From a bacterium (GTDB taxonomy: Bacteria; Bacillota_I; Bacilli_A; RF39; UBA660), in the NCBI GenBank assembly GCA_029007415.1, contig JAQXHT010000005.1:1-14300 (forward strand): 14,300 nt of DNA. Direction: 5' to 3'. The position numbers and the translations under genes are program-made. Under the pieces are notes generated by a model. That model searched no databases. It saw nothing but the letters and a program-made list of their open reading frames with translations, and was not told the DNA's origin. This document shows positions 8,142 to 14,250 of this stretch, in pieces; position 1 is the stretch's first letter, and every line of letters begins with the position of its first letter.

Positions 8142-8148
8142 AGCATTA

Positions 8149-8676
8149 TTGTACGTATACAATTATTTTGAAGGATACAATAAGGAAGAAATAGCAACAG
8201 TTATTAAATCAACTTTATCAAGTGATGAATTAGCATTATTTTCTAAAGTTTATGGTAATGACTTGGTCAACTTAACATATAATAATATTTCATCAAATAG
8301 TCTCAAAGAAAAATTACGTACAGAGATTATCCCAATAATTCAAAAAGAATTAGCTGATAATTCGATAGCTGTTTTAAACTATGAAAGACGCCAAAATAAT
8401 GTAGCAACCGACTATACACAAATTCTAAATCAGGAGATAAATAAAAAACCAGTTACTAATGAAACAGAATATTTAAGTGATAAAAAAATAGATAAATATT
8501 TATCAGCAACTTTAGTAGAAGATGACGCTGAAGATTTAGCTAATATAGTTCATAATATTACTGCTAAAAAGCTAGCAAATTATCATAAGCAATTATTAGC
8601 AGGAAGCAAGATAGAAAGAAAAGAATATCAACAGGAGCAAAAAGTTTTAGTTAAGACTATGAGTAAAAGTAATTAA
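8149..8676 (+). CDS. Orphan copy of the C-terminal module of the neighbouring sigma factors; possibly a gene remnant
   Basis: Open frame of 175 codons from TTG 8149. Its first ~90 residues align with residues 517-606 of the downstream sigma factor: YNYFEGYNKEEIATVI matches IYAYFSGYQKEELAEVI, followed by a shared FG/YG...L..L.Y block, an IIPIIQKEL-type helix, IxVxNY and a final DY. The remaining ~85 residues are polar and helical and I see no match for them. There is no sigma core at all. The start is doubtful: there is no Shine-Dalgarno site, the only other Met is near the C-terminus, and the frame is closed upstream by TAA at 8125-8127. A TATAAT lies at 8136-8141, so a leaderless TTG start is conceivable. 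The homology begins almost exactly at the first codon, which suggests either a 5'-truncated third paralog or a stand-alone module. Confidence 0.5.
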   Translation: MYVYNYFEGYNKEEIATVIKSTLSSDELALFSKVYGNDLVNLTYNNISSNSLKEKLRTEIIPIIQKELADNSIAVLNYERRQNNVATDYTQILNQEINKKPVTNETEYLSDKKIDKYLSATLVEDDAEDLANIVHNITAKKLANYHKQLLAGSKIERKEYQQEQKVLVKTMSKSN

Positions 8677-8706
8677 AAAAGAAGAAAGGAGAAGTTGCTT
8701 ATTATT

Positions 8707-8904
8707 ATGATAAATAATATGAATAATAATATAAACACTTTAGAACCTTTAGACAAACTTTCTCCAAATGAACCAACTTATGAATTATATTTAAGTAGAG
8801 ATAATATGCTTGACTTACTTAAAGGAGATCATAATGTCTTTTCTAGATTAGATATGGAATGTAAATTATTAATCTACGTTCTTTTTTTATTAGTTTTAGA
8901 ATAA
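8707..8904 (+). CDS. Small unrecognised protein, about 65 residues, with a terminator in its 3' end
   Basis: A short open frame behind a good ribosome site (AGAAAGGAG, 8683-8691). TTG 8695 is too close to that site and ATG 8707 rather far (15 bases), so the start is uncertain. The middle of the product, TLEPLDKLSPNEPTYELYLS then RDNMLDLLKGDHNVFSRLD, looks like normal coding sequence. The end, LLIYVLFLLVLE, is unusual: its codons coincide with a hairpin plus seven T (8857-8888). The reading frame there may be an accident of a terminator replacing the original gene end. I recognise no family. It may be a remnant or a small regulator of the sigma factor genes that follow. Confidence 0.4.
   Translation: MINNMNNNINTLEPLDKLSPNEPTYELYLSRDNMLDLLKGDHNVFSRLDMECKLLIYVLFLLVLE
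8857..8888 (+). terminator. Terminator-like hairpin inside the end of the small ORF
   Basis: GAATGTA (8857-8863) pairs with TACGTTC (8875-8881) over 7 bp, one G-U pair, 11-nt loop, followed directly by seven T (8882-8888). It lies 14 bp before the TAA of the small ORF and 23 bp before the -35 of the next promoter. Confidence 0.5.
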
Positions 8905-8911
8905 TTAAAAT

Positions 8912-8940
8912 TTGCAAAATAGAGCGTTTTTTAGTATAAT
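8912..8940 (+). promoter_or_regulatory. Near-consensus housekeeping promoter of the two large sigma genes
   Basis: TTGCAA (8912-8917), 17-bp spacer, perfect TATAAT (8935-8940). Transcription would begin near 8947, leaving a ~20-nt leader with the ribosome site TTTGGAGGA (8952-8960) before ATG 8966. It excludes the in-frame TTG at 8912 as a start codon, because that triplet is part of the -35 element. Confidence 0.85.
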
Positions 8941-8965
8941 ATCTAAGAAATTTTGGAGGAATAAT

Positions 8966-10981
8966 ATGCAGTTAGAAAATACAACAATAAGAAAAATGTC
9001 AATTGAAAAATTAGGAGAAATACTTGCTAAAGATATGAGAAAAATAAGTGAAACTTATTCCTTTGCATTTGCTACTAAGACAGATGCAATAAATTTAATG
9101 AATTCATTTCTTAAAGTAGAATATGAAAATATCATTAATAATGATAAAAAAGAATGTATAGATTTTTATAGTACTTTTGAAAGTGTAATGAATAACTATA
9201 TTAAAACAATTTTTGAAGTAGACTATGAATTAGCATATACAAAACTATTTAATAAGTATATGGAACAAAATGTAGGAGAAATTACTAATTATAAACAAAC
9301 TCATTACGAAGTTAAAAAAATAATCAACTTTTTTGAGACTATTGATTATCAACCTTCAGAAATTGTGTGTTCAAATATTCTAGAAAGCAATCCTAAGTTT
9401 GCTACTATGATTGGAAAAATAGTTGATAGACATAAGGAAAAATTAGGTAGTATGAATGCTGAAGAAATTTTCCCTGATTCTACAATGTTATCATTTGTGA
9501 CTACTTATGCTTTTATTAATGAAATAGAATTAAAAACTAAAGCTGAAGACCAAAAAAATCTTAATTCTGAAACTTTACCGGATTTAGATATTTATAGTGA
9601 TGATAATGTAAGGTTATATTTAAATTCTTTACAAAAGTCATTATTACCAAATGACCAAAGAAAATTATTTCTTCAATTAAAAGAAGGAGACAAAGATGCT
9701 AGAAACAAACTAATTGAAACTAATTTAAGATTAGTAGTTCCCATAGCATCTTATCACCAAAATAGAGGAGTAGAATTTTTAGACTTAATTCAAGAGGGTA
9801 ACATTGGCTTAATGAAAGCAGTTGATAAATTTGATTGTGAAAAAGGGTGTACCTTTTCTACTTACGCTTATTGGTGGATTAAAAATTATGTTTTAAGAGG
9901 TGTTATGAAATATCGAAAAACAATTGCTATACCACCTTATATTCAAGAAATAGTAAATAAATATAATTCAAATTTTAATGAATTAGCTAGAAAACTTAAA
10001 AGCTATCCTACGCAAAAAGAAGTAAAGAAAGAATTGAATCTGACTGACAAACAATTAGACCAAATAATGATGGTAAATTCTAAAATGTTAAGTTTAGATG
10101 AACCATTAGGAATTGATGATTTGCCTCTTGGTGAACTTATAGCAACAGATGATTTAAGTATTGAAGAAAGATATGAAAAAAAATCCTTGGAAATGGAGAT
10201 AAGAAATCTACTTAATAGCGATTTACTAGATGAACGTACTATAGAGATTTTGAAATTAAGAAATGGATTTTGTAATAACAGAGTATATTCTTGTAGAGAA
10301 GTAGGAGAAATTTTAGGAATTAGTAGACAAAGAGTAGATCAAATCGAAGCGAGGGCTTATAAAAAACTAAGAAATTCTGAATATAGTGATGCTGTACTGG
10401 CCTATTTAGCAAATGGTACTGAAATTAGAAAGAAAATTACTAATGAAAGAACTTTAGAATTAGCAACGAGAAAAGCTAATAGAATTAAAACTAATCGTGA
10501 AGAAAAACCAGATATTCGAAAAATTTATGCTTACTTTTCTGGTTATCAAAAAGAGGAATTAGCTGAAGTTATCTCATCATTATCAAAAGAAAATTTAGAA
10601 ATAGTAAAAGAACTATTTGGTAGTAATTTAAAAAGATTATCTTATCAAAAGAAATCAACTGCTACTAGTTTAGAAAAATATAGTAAACAAATTATTCCCG
10701 TTATTGAAGATAAATTAAATAGTGACTATATAAAAGTTTCAAATTACTACATAAAATGTAATGATTTATCATTTGATTATGATAAGACAGAATATCATAG
10801 TTTAGATAGTAATCAGTTTGACGAGTTAGATACATGCAAAATAAATTATCCTAACATAAGAAAAAGTTTATTTGCTTCTTTTCAAACAGATACAGTTACT
10901 CCTTCTAACAGGATAAAAGTAAAAAATAAATCATTAAAAAATAATAAAAGTGAACAAGCAAAAATATTAATATATAAATAA
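8966..10981 (+). CDS. Large sigma-70 family factor with novel N- and C-terminal domains (paralog 1, 671 residues)
   Basis: Nearly twice the size of RpoD. Residues 1-190 are a helical domain unlike sigma region 1.1, with blocks YSFAF (31-35), ITNYKQ.HYE (106-115) and FPDSTMLSF (169-177), all shared with the next gene. Residues 210-470 are a complete sigma core: region 1.2 (212-245), NLRLVVPIASYH, FLDLIQEGNIGLMKAVDKFD (271-290), FSTYAYWWIKNYVL (297-310), region 3 and the region 4.2 helix ISRQRVDQIEARAYKKLR (452-469). The -10-reading Gln and Thr of primary sigmas are here Asn 307 and Leu 310, and IRIPVH is IAIPPY, so promoter preference is probably altered. Residues 517-606 are the module also seen in the 8149 gene; a polar tail ends in KILIYK. 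Start ATG 8966 is set by GGAGGA six bases upstream. It probably forms an operon with the next gene, 26 bp away. Confidence 0.92.
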   Translation: MQLENTTIRKMSIEKLGEILAKDMRKISETYSFAFATKTDAINLMNSFLKVEYENIINNDKKECIDFYSTFESVMNNYIKTIFEVDYELAYTKLFNKYMEQNVGEITNYKQTHYEVKKIINFFETIDYQPSEIVCSNILESNPKFATMIGKIVDRHKEKLGSMNAEEIFPDSTMLSFVTTYAFINEIELKTKAEDQKNLNSETLPDLDIYSDDNVRLYLNSLQKSLLPNDQRKLFLQLKEGDKDARNKLIETNLRLVVPIASYHQNRGVEFLDLIQEGNIGLMKAVDKFDCEKGCTFSTYAYWWIKNYVLRGVMKYRKTIAIPPYIQEIVNKYNSNFNELARKLKSYPTQKEVKKELNLTDKQLDQIMMVNSKMLSLDEPLGIDDLPLGELIATDDLSIEERYEKKSLEMEIRNLLNSDLLDERTIEILKLRNGFCNNRVYSCREVGEILGISRQRVDQIEARAYKKLRNSEYSDAVLAYLANGTEIRKKITNERTLELATRKANRIKTNREEKPDIRKIYAYFSGYQKEELAEVISSLSKENLEIVKELFGSNLKRLSYQKKSTATSLEKYSKQIIPVIEDKLNSDYIKVSNYYIKCNDLSFDYDKTEYHSLDSNQFDELDTCKINYPNIRKSLFASFQTDTVTPSNRIKVKNKSLKNNKSEQAKILIYK

Positions 10982-11007
10982 TAATACTTAACAGTGGGGG
11001 TAGTATT

Positions 11008-13026
11008 ATGCAATTAGAAAGTAAAACAATTAAAAAAATTTCAGTAGATGAGCTAGCAGAATTGTTAGCTAAAGATATTAAAGAAATAAGTGATGAATAT
11101 TCTTTTGCTTTTGATTCAAAAGATAAAGCAATTACATTAATGAATCTTTTTATTAAGAAAAAATATATGAAAATTATTAATAGTTCTAAAGAAGAAAAAT
11201 TTGATTTTCATAAAATTCTAGAAAATGTAATGAGTAGTTATGTTGAAAGTATTTTTACAAGAGAAGACGATGAAGAGTATATAAAATTATTTAATAAATA
11301 TATTGAAACAAAGATAGGAAAAATTACTAATTATAAGCAGATTCATTATGAATTAAAAAAAGTTGTTTCACTATTCAAAACTATAGATTATCGACCATCG
11401 GAAATTATGTCGACTACACTTTTGAAAAATAATTCAAAGTTTTTTACTATGATAGGAGAAGTAGTAAAAAAATTTAGTAAGAGAATAGCTAAATCAAATA
11501 TTGAAGATGTTTTTCCGGATTCTACAATGCTATCTTTTGTCTTAGCATATGCTTATCTGAACAAAATTAAATTAAAAACAAAGGAAAACATTATAGAAAA
11601 ATCACCAGTTAAGCTAAAGAATGAAAGCTATGTAGATAATGATGTAACTTTGTATATGCAAAGTATACCAAAGCAATTAGAACTAGGCGAAGAAAGAGAA
11701 TTATTTATGAAAATGAAATCTGGTGATTTGGAGGCACAGGATAGGTTAGTAGAGGGTAATTTAAAATTAGTAGTTTCAATTGCTAAACGATATTTAGATA
11801 AAGGTGTGCCATTTTTGGATTTAATTCAGGAAGGAAATCTTGGATTGATAAAAGCTGTCGAAAAGTTTGATTACGAGAGAGGGTGTACCTTTTCAACATA
11901 TGCTAATTGGTGGATTAAACAATATATTTCAAATAGTATTATGAATTATGGAAGAACAATTAGAATACCAGTTCATATTCATGAAAAGTTAGCAAAGTAC
12001 AATAAAGTTTATAATAAATTATCAGAAAAACTTAATAGAAATCCAACACCAGAAGAATTAGCCGAGGCGATGAATCTTACAGATAATCAAATATATAATA
12101 TTATGTCAGTAGCTACTGGAATACTAAGTTTGGATGAACCAATAAATGATAATCATGATGATACTCTTGCTAAATTTTTACCAACAGATGAATTAAGTGT
12201 AGAAGAACAGTATGAAAAAAGTTCATTAACAAGAGATGTAAATGATTTACTTAATAATGTTTTACTAAAGAAACGTGATATTGAAATTATAAAATTGCGT
12301 AATGGATTTTATAATGATAGGAGATATAGTTTAAAGGAAATTGCAAAAATTTTTGATATTTCTAGCGAACGTGTCCGTCAGATAGAAGCAAAGTCTTATG
12401 AGGTTTTAAGAAATCCCAAATATTCCTCTAGTATAGTTGAATATTTAGAAAATTTTGAAAGTATTAAGAAGAGAATTGCTAGAGAAATAGCAGATGAGAA
12501 AATAAAAAAAGAAACTGATAAAAATAGAATCAATAGTAAGAAAATAACAGATGTTAAAAAAATATACTCGCGTCTTAACGGTTATACAAGAAAAGAAATA
12601 GCAGAAGTTATAGCATCTTTACCAGAAGATGACATAAAAGCAATATATGATGTATTTGGTCATAGATTAGAAAAACTTTGTTATAGAAGTTCTTCCCTAG
12701 AAACTAACAGAGAAAGAATTAGTAATCAGGTTTTAGATGCTATTGAAGAAAAATTAGCAACTGATTATATTAGAGTGATAAATTATTGTAAAAATTGCAG
12801 TGGTGTTCATTTTGATTATGATGCAGTAGAAGTACCTAATAGTTTTAATGAACCTAGTTATGATGTAGAAGAATTAAAATGCAGTCAAAATCTTATAAGT
12901 AGATCTTTACGAGCTTCTGTGCAAGAAAATATTAGTACTAATACTTTAAATACTGACAAAGTACTAACTAAACGTAAATCATTAAATAGTAAAAGTACAA
13001 AACCAAAGATATTAATATATAAGTAA
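11008..13026 (+). CDS. Large sigma-70 family factor with novel N- and C-terminal domains (paralog 2, 672 residues)
   Basis: Tandem paralog of the preceding gene, colinear without gaps over the first ~190 residues (29 of the first 50 identical by my count). The core (about 208-470) is closer to RpoD than paralog 1 is: NLKLVVSIAKRYLDKG, FLDLIQEGNLGLIKAVEKFD, WWIKQYIS (Gln 305 kept, Thr replaced by Ser 308) and TIRIPVHI (317-324). Region 4.2 reads ISSERVRQIEAKSY: the Arg that contacts the -35 element in E. coli sigma-70 (R584) is Ser 453. The C-terminal module spans 517-604, and the protein ends in KILIYK like its partner. The ribosome site is a G-run (GTGGGGGT, 10994-11001) seven bases before ATG. 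No promoter is visible in the 26-bp gap, so it is probably cotranscribed. A terminator follows the stop. Confidence 0.92.
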   Translation: MQLESKTIKKISVDELAELLAKDIKEISDEYSFAFDSKDKAITLMNLFIKKKYMKIINSSKEEKFDFHKILENVMSSYVESIFTREDDEEYIKLFNKYIETKIGKITNYKQIHYELKKVVSLFKTIDYRPSEIMSTTLLKNNSKFFTMIGEVVKKFSKRIAKSNIEDVFPDSTMLSFVLAYAYLNKIKLKTKENIIEKSPVKLKNESYVDNDVTLYMQSIPKQLELGEERELFMKMKSGDLEAQDRLVEGNLKLVVSIAKRYLDKGVPFLDLIQEGNLGLIKAVEKFDYERGCTFSTYANWWIKQYISNSIMNYGRTIRIPVHIHEKLAKYNKVYNKLSEKLNRNPTPEELAEAMNLTDNQIYNIMSVATGILSLDEPINDNHDDTLAKFLPTDELSVEEQYEKSSLTRDVNDLLNNVLLKKRDIEIIKLRNGFYNDRRYSLKEIAKIFDISSERVRQIEAKSYEVLRNPKYSSSIVEYLENFESIKKRIAREIADEKIKKETDKNRINSKKITDVKKIYSRLNGYTRKEIAEVIASLPEDDIKAIYDVFGHRLEKLCYRSSSLETNRERISNQVLDAIEEKLATDYIRVINYCKNCSGVHFDYDAVEVPNSFNEPSYDVEELKCSQNLISRSLRASVQENISTNTLNTDKVLTKRKSLNSKSTKPKILIYK

Positions 13027-13053
13027 GAAGATTAACAAAATTCTTCTTTTTTT
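13025..13053 (+). terminator. Terminator after the second large sigma gene
   Basis: AAGAAGA (13025-13031) pairs with TTCTTCT... (13042-13048) over 7 bp, 10-nt loop, T-run to 13053. It overlaps the stop codon and ends just before the -35 of the perR promoter. Confidence 0.65.
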
Positions 13054-13054
13054 C

Positions 13055-13082
13055 TTGACTTAAATTTTAATTATGATATTAT
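13055..13082 (+). promoter_or_regulatory. Promoter of the PerR/Fur-family regulator and rubrerythrin
   Basis: TTGACT (13055-13060), 16-bp spacer, TATTAT (13077-13082). The predicted start falls at about 13089, inside the operator that follows, so bound repressor would block initiation. Confidence 0.65.
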
Positions 13083-13086
13083 ATTA

Positions 13087-13105
13087 ATTGATAATGATTA
13101 TCAAT
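13087..13105 (+). promoter_or_regulatory. Fur/Per-type operator, perfect palindrome
   Basis: ATTGATAATGATTATCAAT is a perfect 9-1-9 inverted repeat. Its core TGATAATGATTATCA (13089-13103) equals the 7-1-7 Fur box known from Bacillus (TGATAATNATTATCA) and differs from the PerR box (TTATAATNATTATAA) at one position in each arm. It overlaps the predicted transcription start of the regulator gene, which points to autorepression and joint control of the rubrerythrin. Confidence 0.85.
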
Positions 13106-13118
13106 AAGGACTGATTTT

Positions 13119-13514
13119 ATGGAAAGACTAACCAAACAAAAACAACTCATTTATGAAGCGTTGAAAGAATGTCATTTACATCCGACACTATTAGAACTTA
13201 CTGAATTAGTAAAAGAAAAGGACTCTAGTATTGGTCAAGCTACTGTTTATCGAACTATCAATAAATTAGTTGAAAAAGGTGAAGTAGCAAAACTAGTATC
13301 AGTTGATCATAATTATCGTTACGACGTTAGTAAAGATCACTATCACTTTCAGTGTACTAACTGTGGAGTAATAGAAGATATATTTTATAGTAGTGAGAAA
13401 TTAAAAAAAGTAAAAGAGTTATTTAAAAATCAAAATATTAACAGTATTGATTTAATTGGTTATGGTCTTTGTAAAAAATGTTCTAAGATAATTGTTAGGA
13501 GAAAGAAGGTATAA
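13119..13514 (+). CDS. perR: Fur-family repressor, PerR-like (peroxide sensor)
   Basis: A 131-residue metal-dependent repressor. The N-terminal winged helix includes HPT (21-23) and the recognition segment GQATVYRTINKLVEKG (39-54). The C-terminal dimerisation/metal part has HYHFQCTNCG (74-83) and GLCKKCSK (116-123): Cys 79, 82, 118 and 121 form the structural zinc site. Regulatory-metal ligands align with B. subtilis PerR as H21 (H37), D69 (D85), H74 (H91), H76 (H93) and D87 (D104). Asp rather than Glu at the last position is the residue associated with H2O2 sensing by PerR rather than iron sensing by Fur. The protein is ~15 residues shorter at the N-terminus than B. subtilis PerR. It starts 14 bp after a perfect Fur-type operator and ends 2 bp before rubrerythrin. 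Fur is the alternative assignment, since the operator is of the Fur type. Confidence 0.85.
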   Translation: MERLTKQKQLIYEALKECHLHPTLLELTELVKEKDSSIGQATVYRTINKLVEKGEVAKLVSVDHNYRYDVSKDHYHFQCTNCGVIEDIFYSSEKLKKVKELFKNQNINSIDLIGYGLCKKCSKIIVRRKKV

Positions 13515-13516
13515 AG

Positions 13517-14059
13517 ATGGAACTAAAAGGAAGTAAAACAGAACAAAACTTAATGACCGCATTTGCAGGAGAAAGCCAAGCTAGAAATAAGTATACTTAC
13601 TATGCTTCAAAGGCGAGAAAAGATGGTTACGAACAAATAGCAGCTATTTTTGAAGAAACAGCTAATAATGAAAAGGAACATGCTAAACTTTGGTTTAAAC
13701 AATTACATGGTGGAGAAATTCCTGATACTATGCAAAACTTAGAAGATGCTGCAGCTGGTGAAAACTATGAATGGACAGAAATGTACAAGGACTTTGCTGA
13801 AGTTGCTCGTCAAGAAGGTTTTGACAGAATAGCATATTTATTTGAAAGTGTTGGCAAAATCGAAGCAGAACACGAAAAAAGATATTTAACTTTATTAAAA
13901 AATGTTAAAGATGATAAAGTATTCCATAAAGATGGTGATAAGATTTGGATTTGCCGCAATTGTGGACATGTTTATGTTGGAAAAGATGCTTTAGATGTAT
14001 GTCCAGTTTGTAACCATAAACAAAGTTTTATGGAAGTTAAAGCTGATAATTACGAATAA
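13517..14059 (+). CDS. rbr: Rubrerythrin
   Basis: A 180-residue cytoplasmic non-heme iron peroxidase that reduces H2O2 in anaerobes and microaerophiles. The ferritin-like domain (1-135) carries the diiron ligands: E19 in FAGESQAR, E52 and H55 in NEKEHAK, E85/E88 in EWTEMY, and E116 with H119 in KIEAEHEKRY. The C-terminal rubredoxin-like domain holds one iron in C146xxC149 and C162xxC165 (WICRNCGHVY...VCPVCNHK). All ligands are present and the length is normal. The start follows GAAGG by seven bases, directly after the PerR stop, so it is cotranscribed with its presumed regulator and derepressed when peroxide or metal state changes. Rubrerythrin together with PerR suggests an anaerobic way of life. 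Confidence 0.97.
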   Translation: MELKGSKTEQNLMTAFAGESQARNKYTYYASKARKDGYEQIAAIFEETANNEKEHAKLWFKQLHGGEIPDTMQNLEDAAAGENYEWTEMYKDFAEVARQEGFDRIAYLFESVGKIEAEHEKRYLTLLKNVKDDKVFHKDGDKIWICRNCGHVYVGKDALDVCPVCNHKQSFMEVKADNYE

Positions 14060-14096
14060 TCATAAAAGTTAAATTTTTTTAAAAAGTGGTAATTTT

Positions 14097-14157
14097 GCAA
14101 ATTCAGGTCTAAACTTTCCTGAAAATGGCAAATTCCATAGCTGAAAATGTCAAATTC
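14097..14157 (+). repeat. Short imperfect direct repeats in the gap after rubrerythrin
   Basis: CAAATTC occurs at 14098-14104, 14129-14135 and 14151-14157. The last two are part of a larger unit, CTGAAAATGgCAAATTC (14119-14135) and CTGAAAATGtCAAATTC (14141-14157), 22 bp apart with one mismatch. TTCAGG (14102-14107) and CCTGAA (14118-14123) also form a 6-bp inverted repeat. No coding frame runs through this stretch. Origin unknown; clustered end repeats like these occur at the ends of some insertion sequences. Confidence 0.55.
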
Positions 14158-14160
14158 GAC

Positions 14161-14208
14161 AAAAAAGAAGGGTGAATTTTAAAAATTCGGTATTTGCTCT
14201 TCTTTTTT
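14161..14208 (+). terminator. Terminator-like hairpin downstream of rubrerythrin
   Basis: AAAAAAGAAG (14161-14170) pairs perfectly with CTTCTTTTTT (14199-14208), continued by G-U, G-C and U-G pairs inward, with an inner hairpin GAATTT/AAATTC (14174-14188). It ends in a T-run on the + strand and begins with an A-run, so it could work in both directions. Confidence 0.5.
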
Positions 14209-14225
14209 ATATGTGTTAGATTAGG

Positions 14226-14246
14226 TCTCACCGAAAGGAGGTGAGA
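14226..14246 (+). promoter_or_regulatory. Hairpin holding a strong Shine-Dalgarno site
   Basis: TCTCACC (14226-14232) pairs with GGTGAGA (14240-14246), 7-nt loop GAAAGGA. The ribosome site AAGGAGGTGA (14235-14244) lies half in the loop and half in the stem. No T-run follows on either strand, so it is not a terminator. Confidence 0.5.
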
Positions 14247-14250
14247 AAAT

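Noticed and set aside
8092..8148. tRNA or other structured RNA between trmK and the orphan module
   Set aside because: AT-rich with no cloverleaf, no CCA and no stable stem; only an isolated TATAAT is seen.
8912..8965. Upstream TTG start that would add 18 residues to the first large sigma factor
   Set aside because: The TTG is part of the -35 element and the extension spans the -10 and the ribosome site. The paralog starts with the same MQLE as ATG 8966 gives.
14097..14157. CRISPR array
   Set aside because: Only two good repeat copies, 17 bp long with a 5-bp gap between them; far too short and too close for repeat-spacer units.
14226..14246. Rho-independent terminator at the hairpin near the right edge
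   Set aside because: No T-run after the stem on either strand; the stem instead contains a Shine-Dalgarno site.
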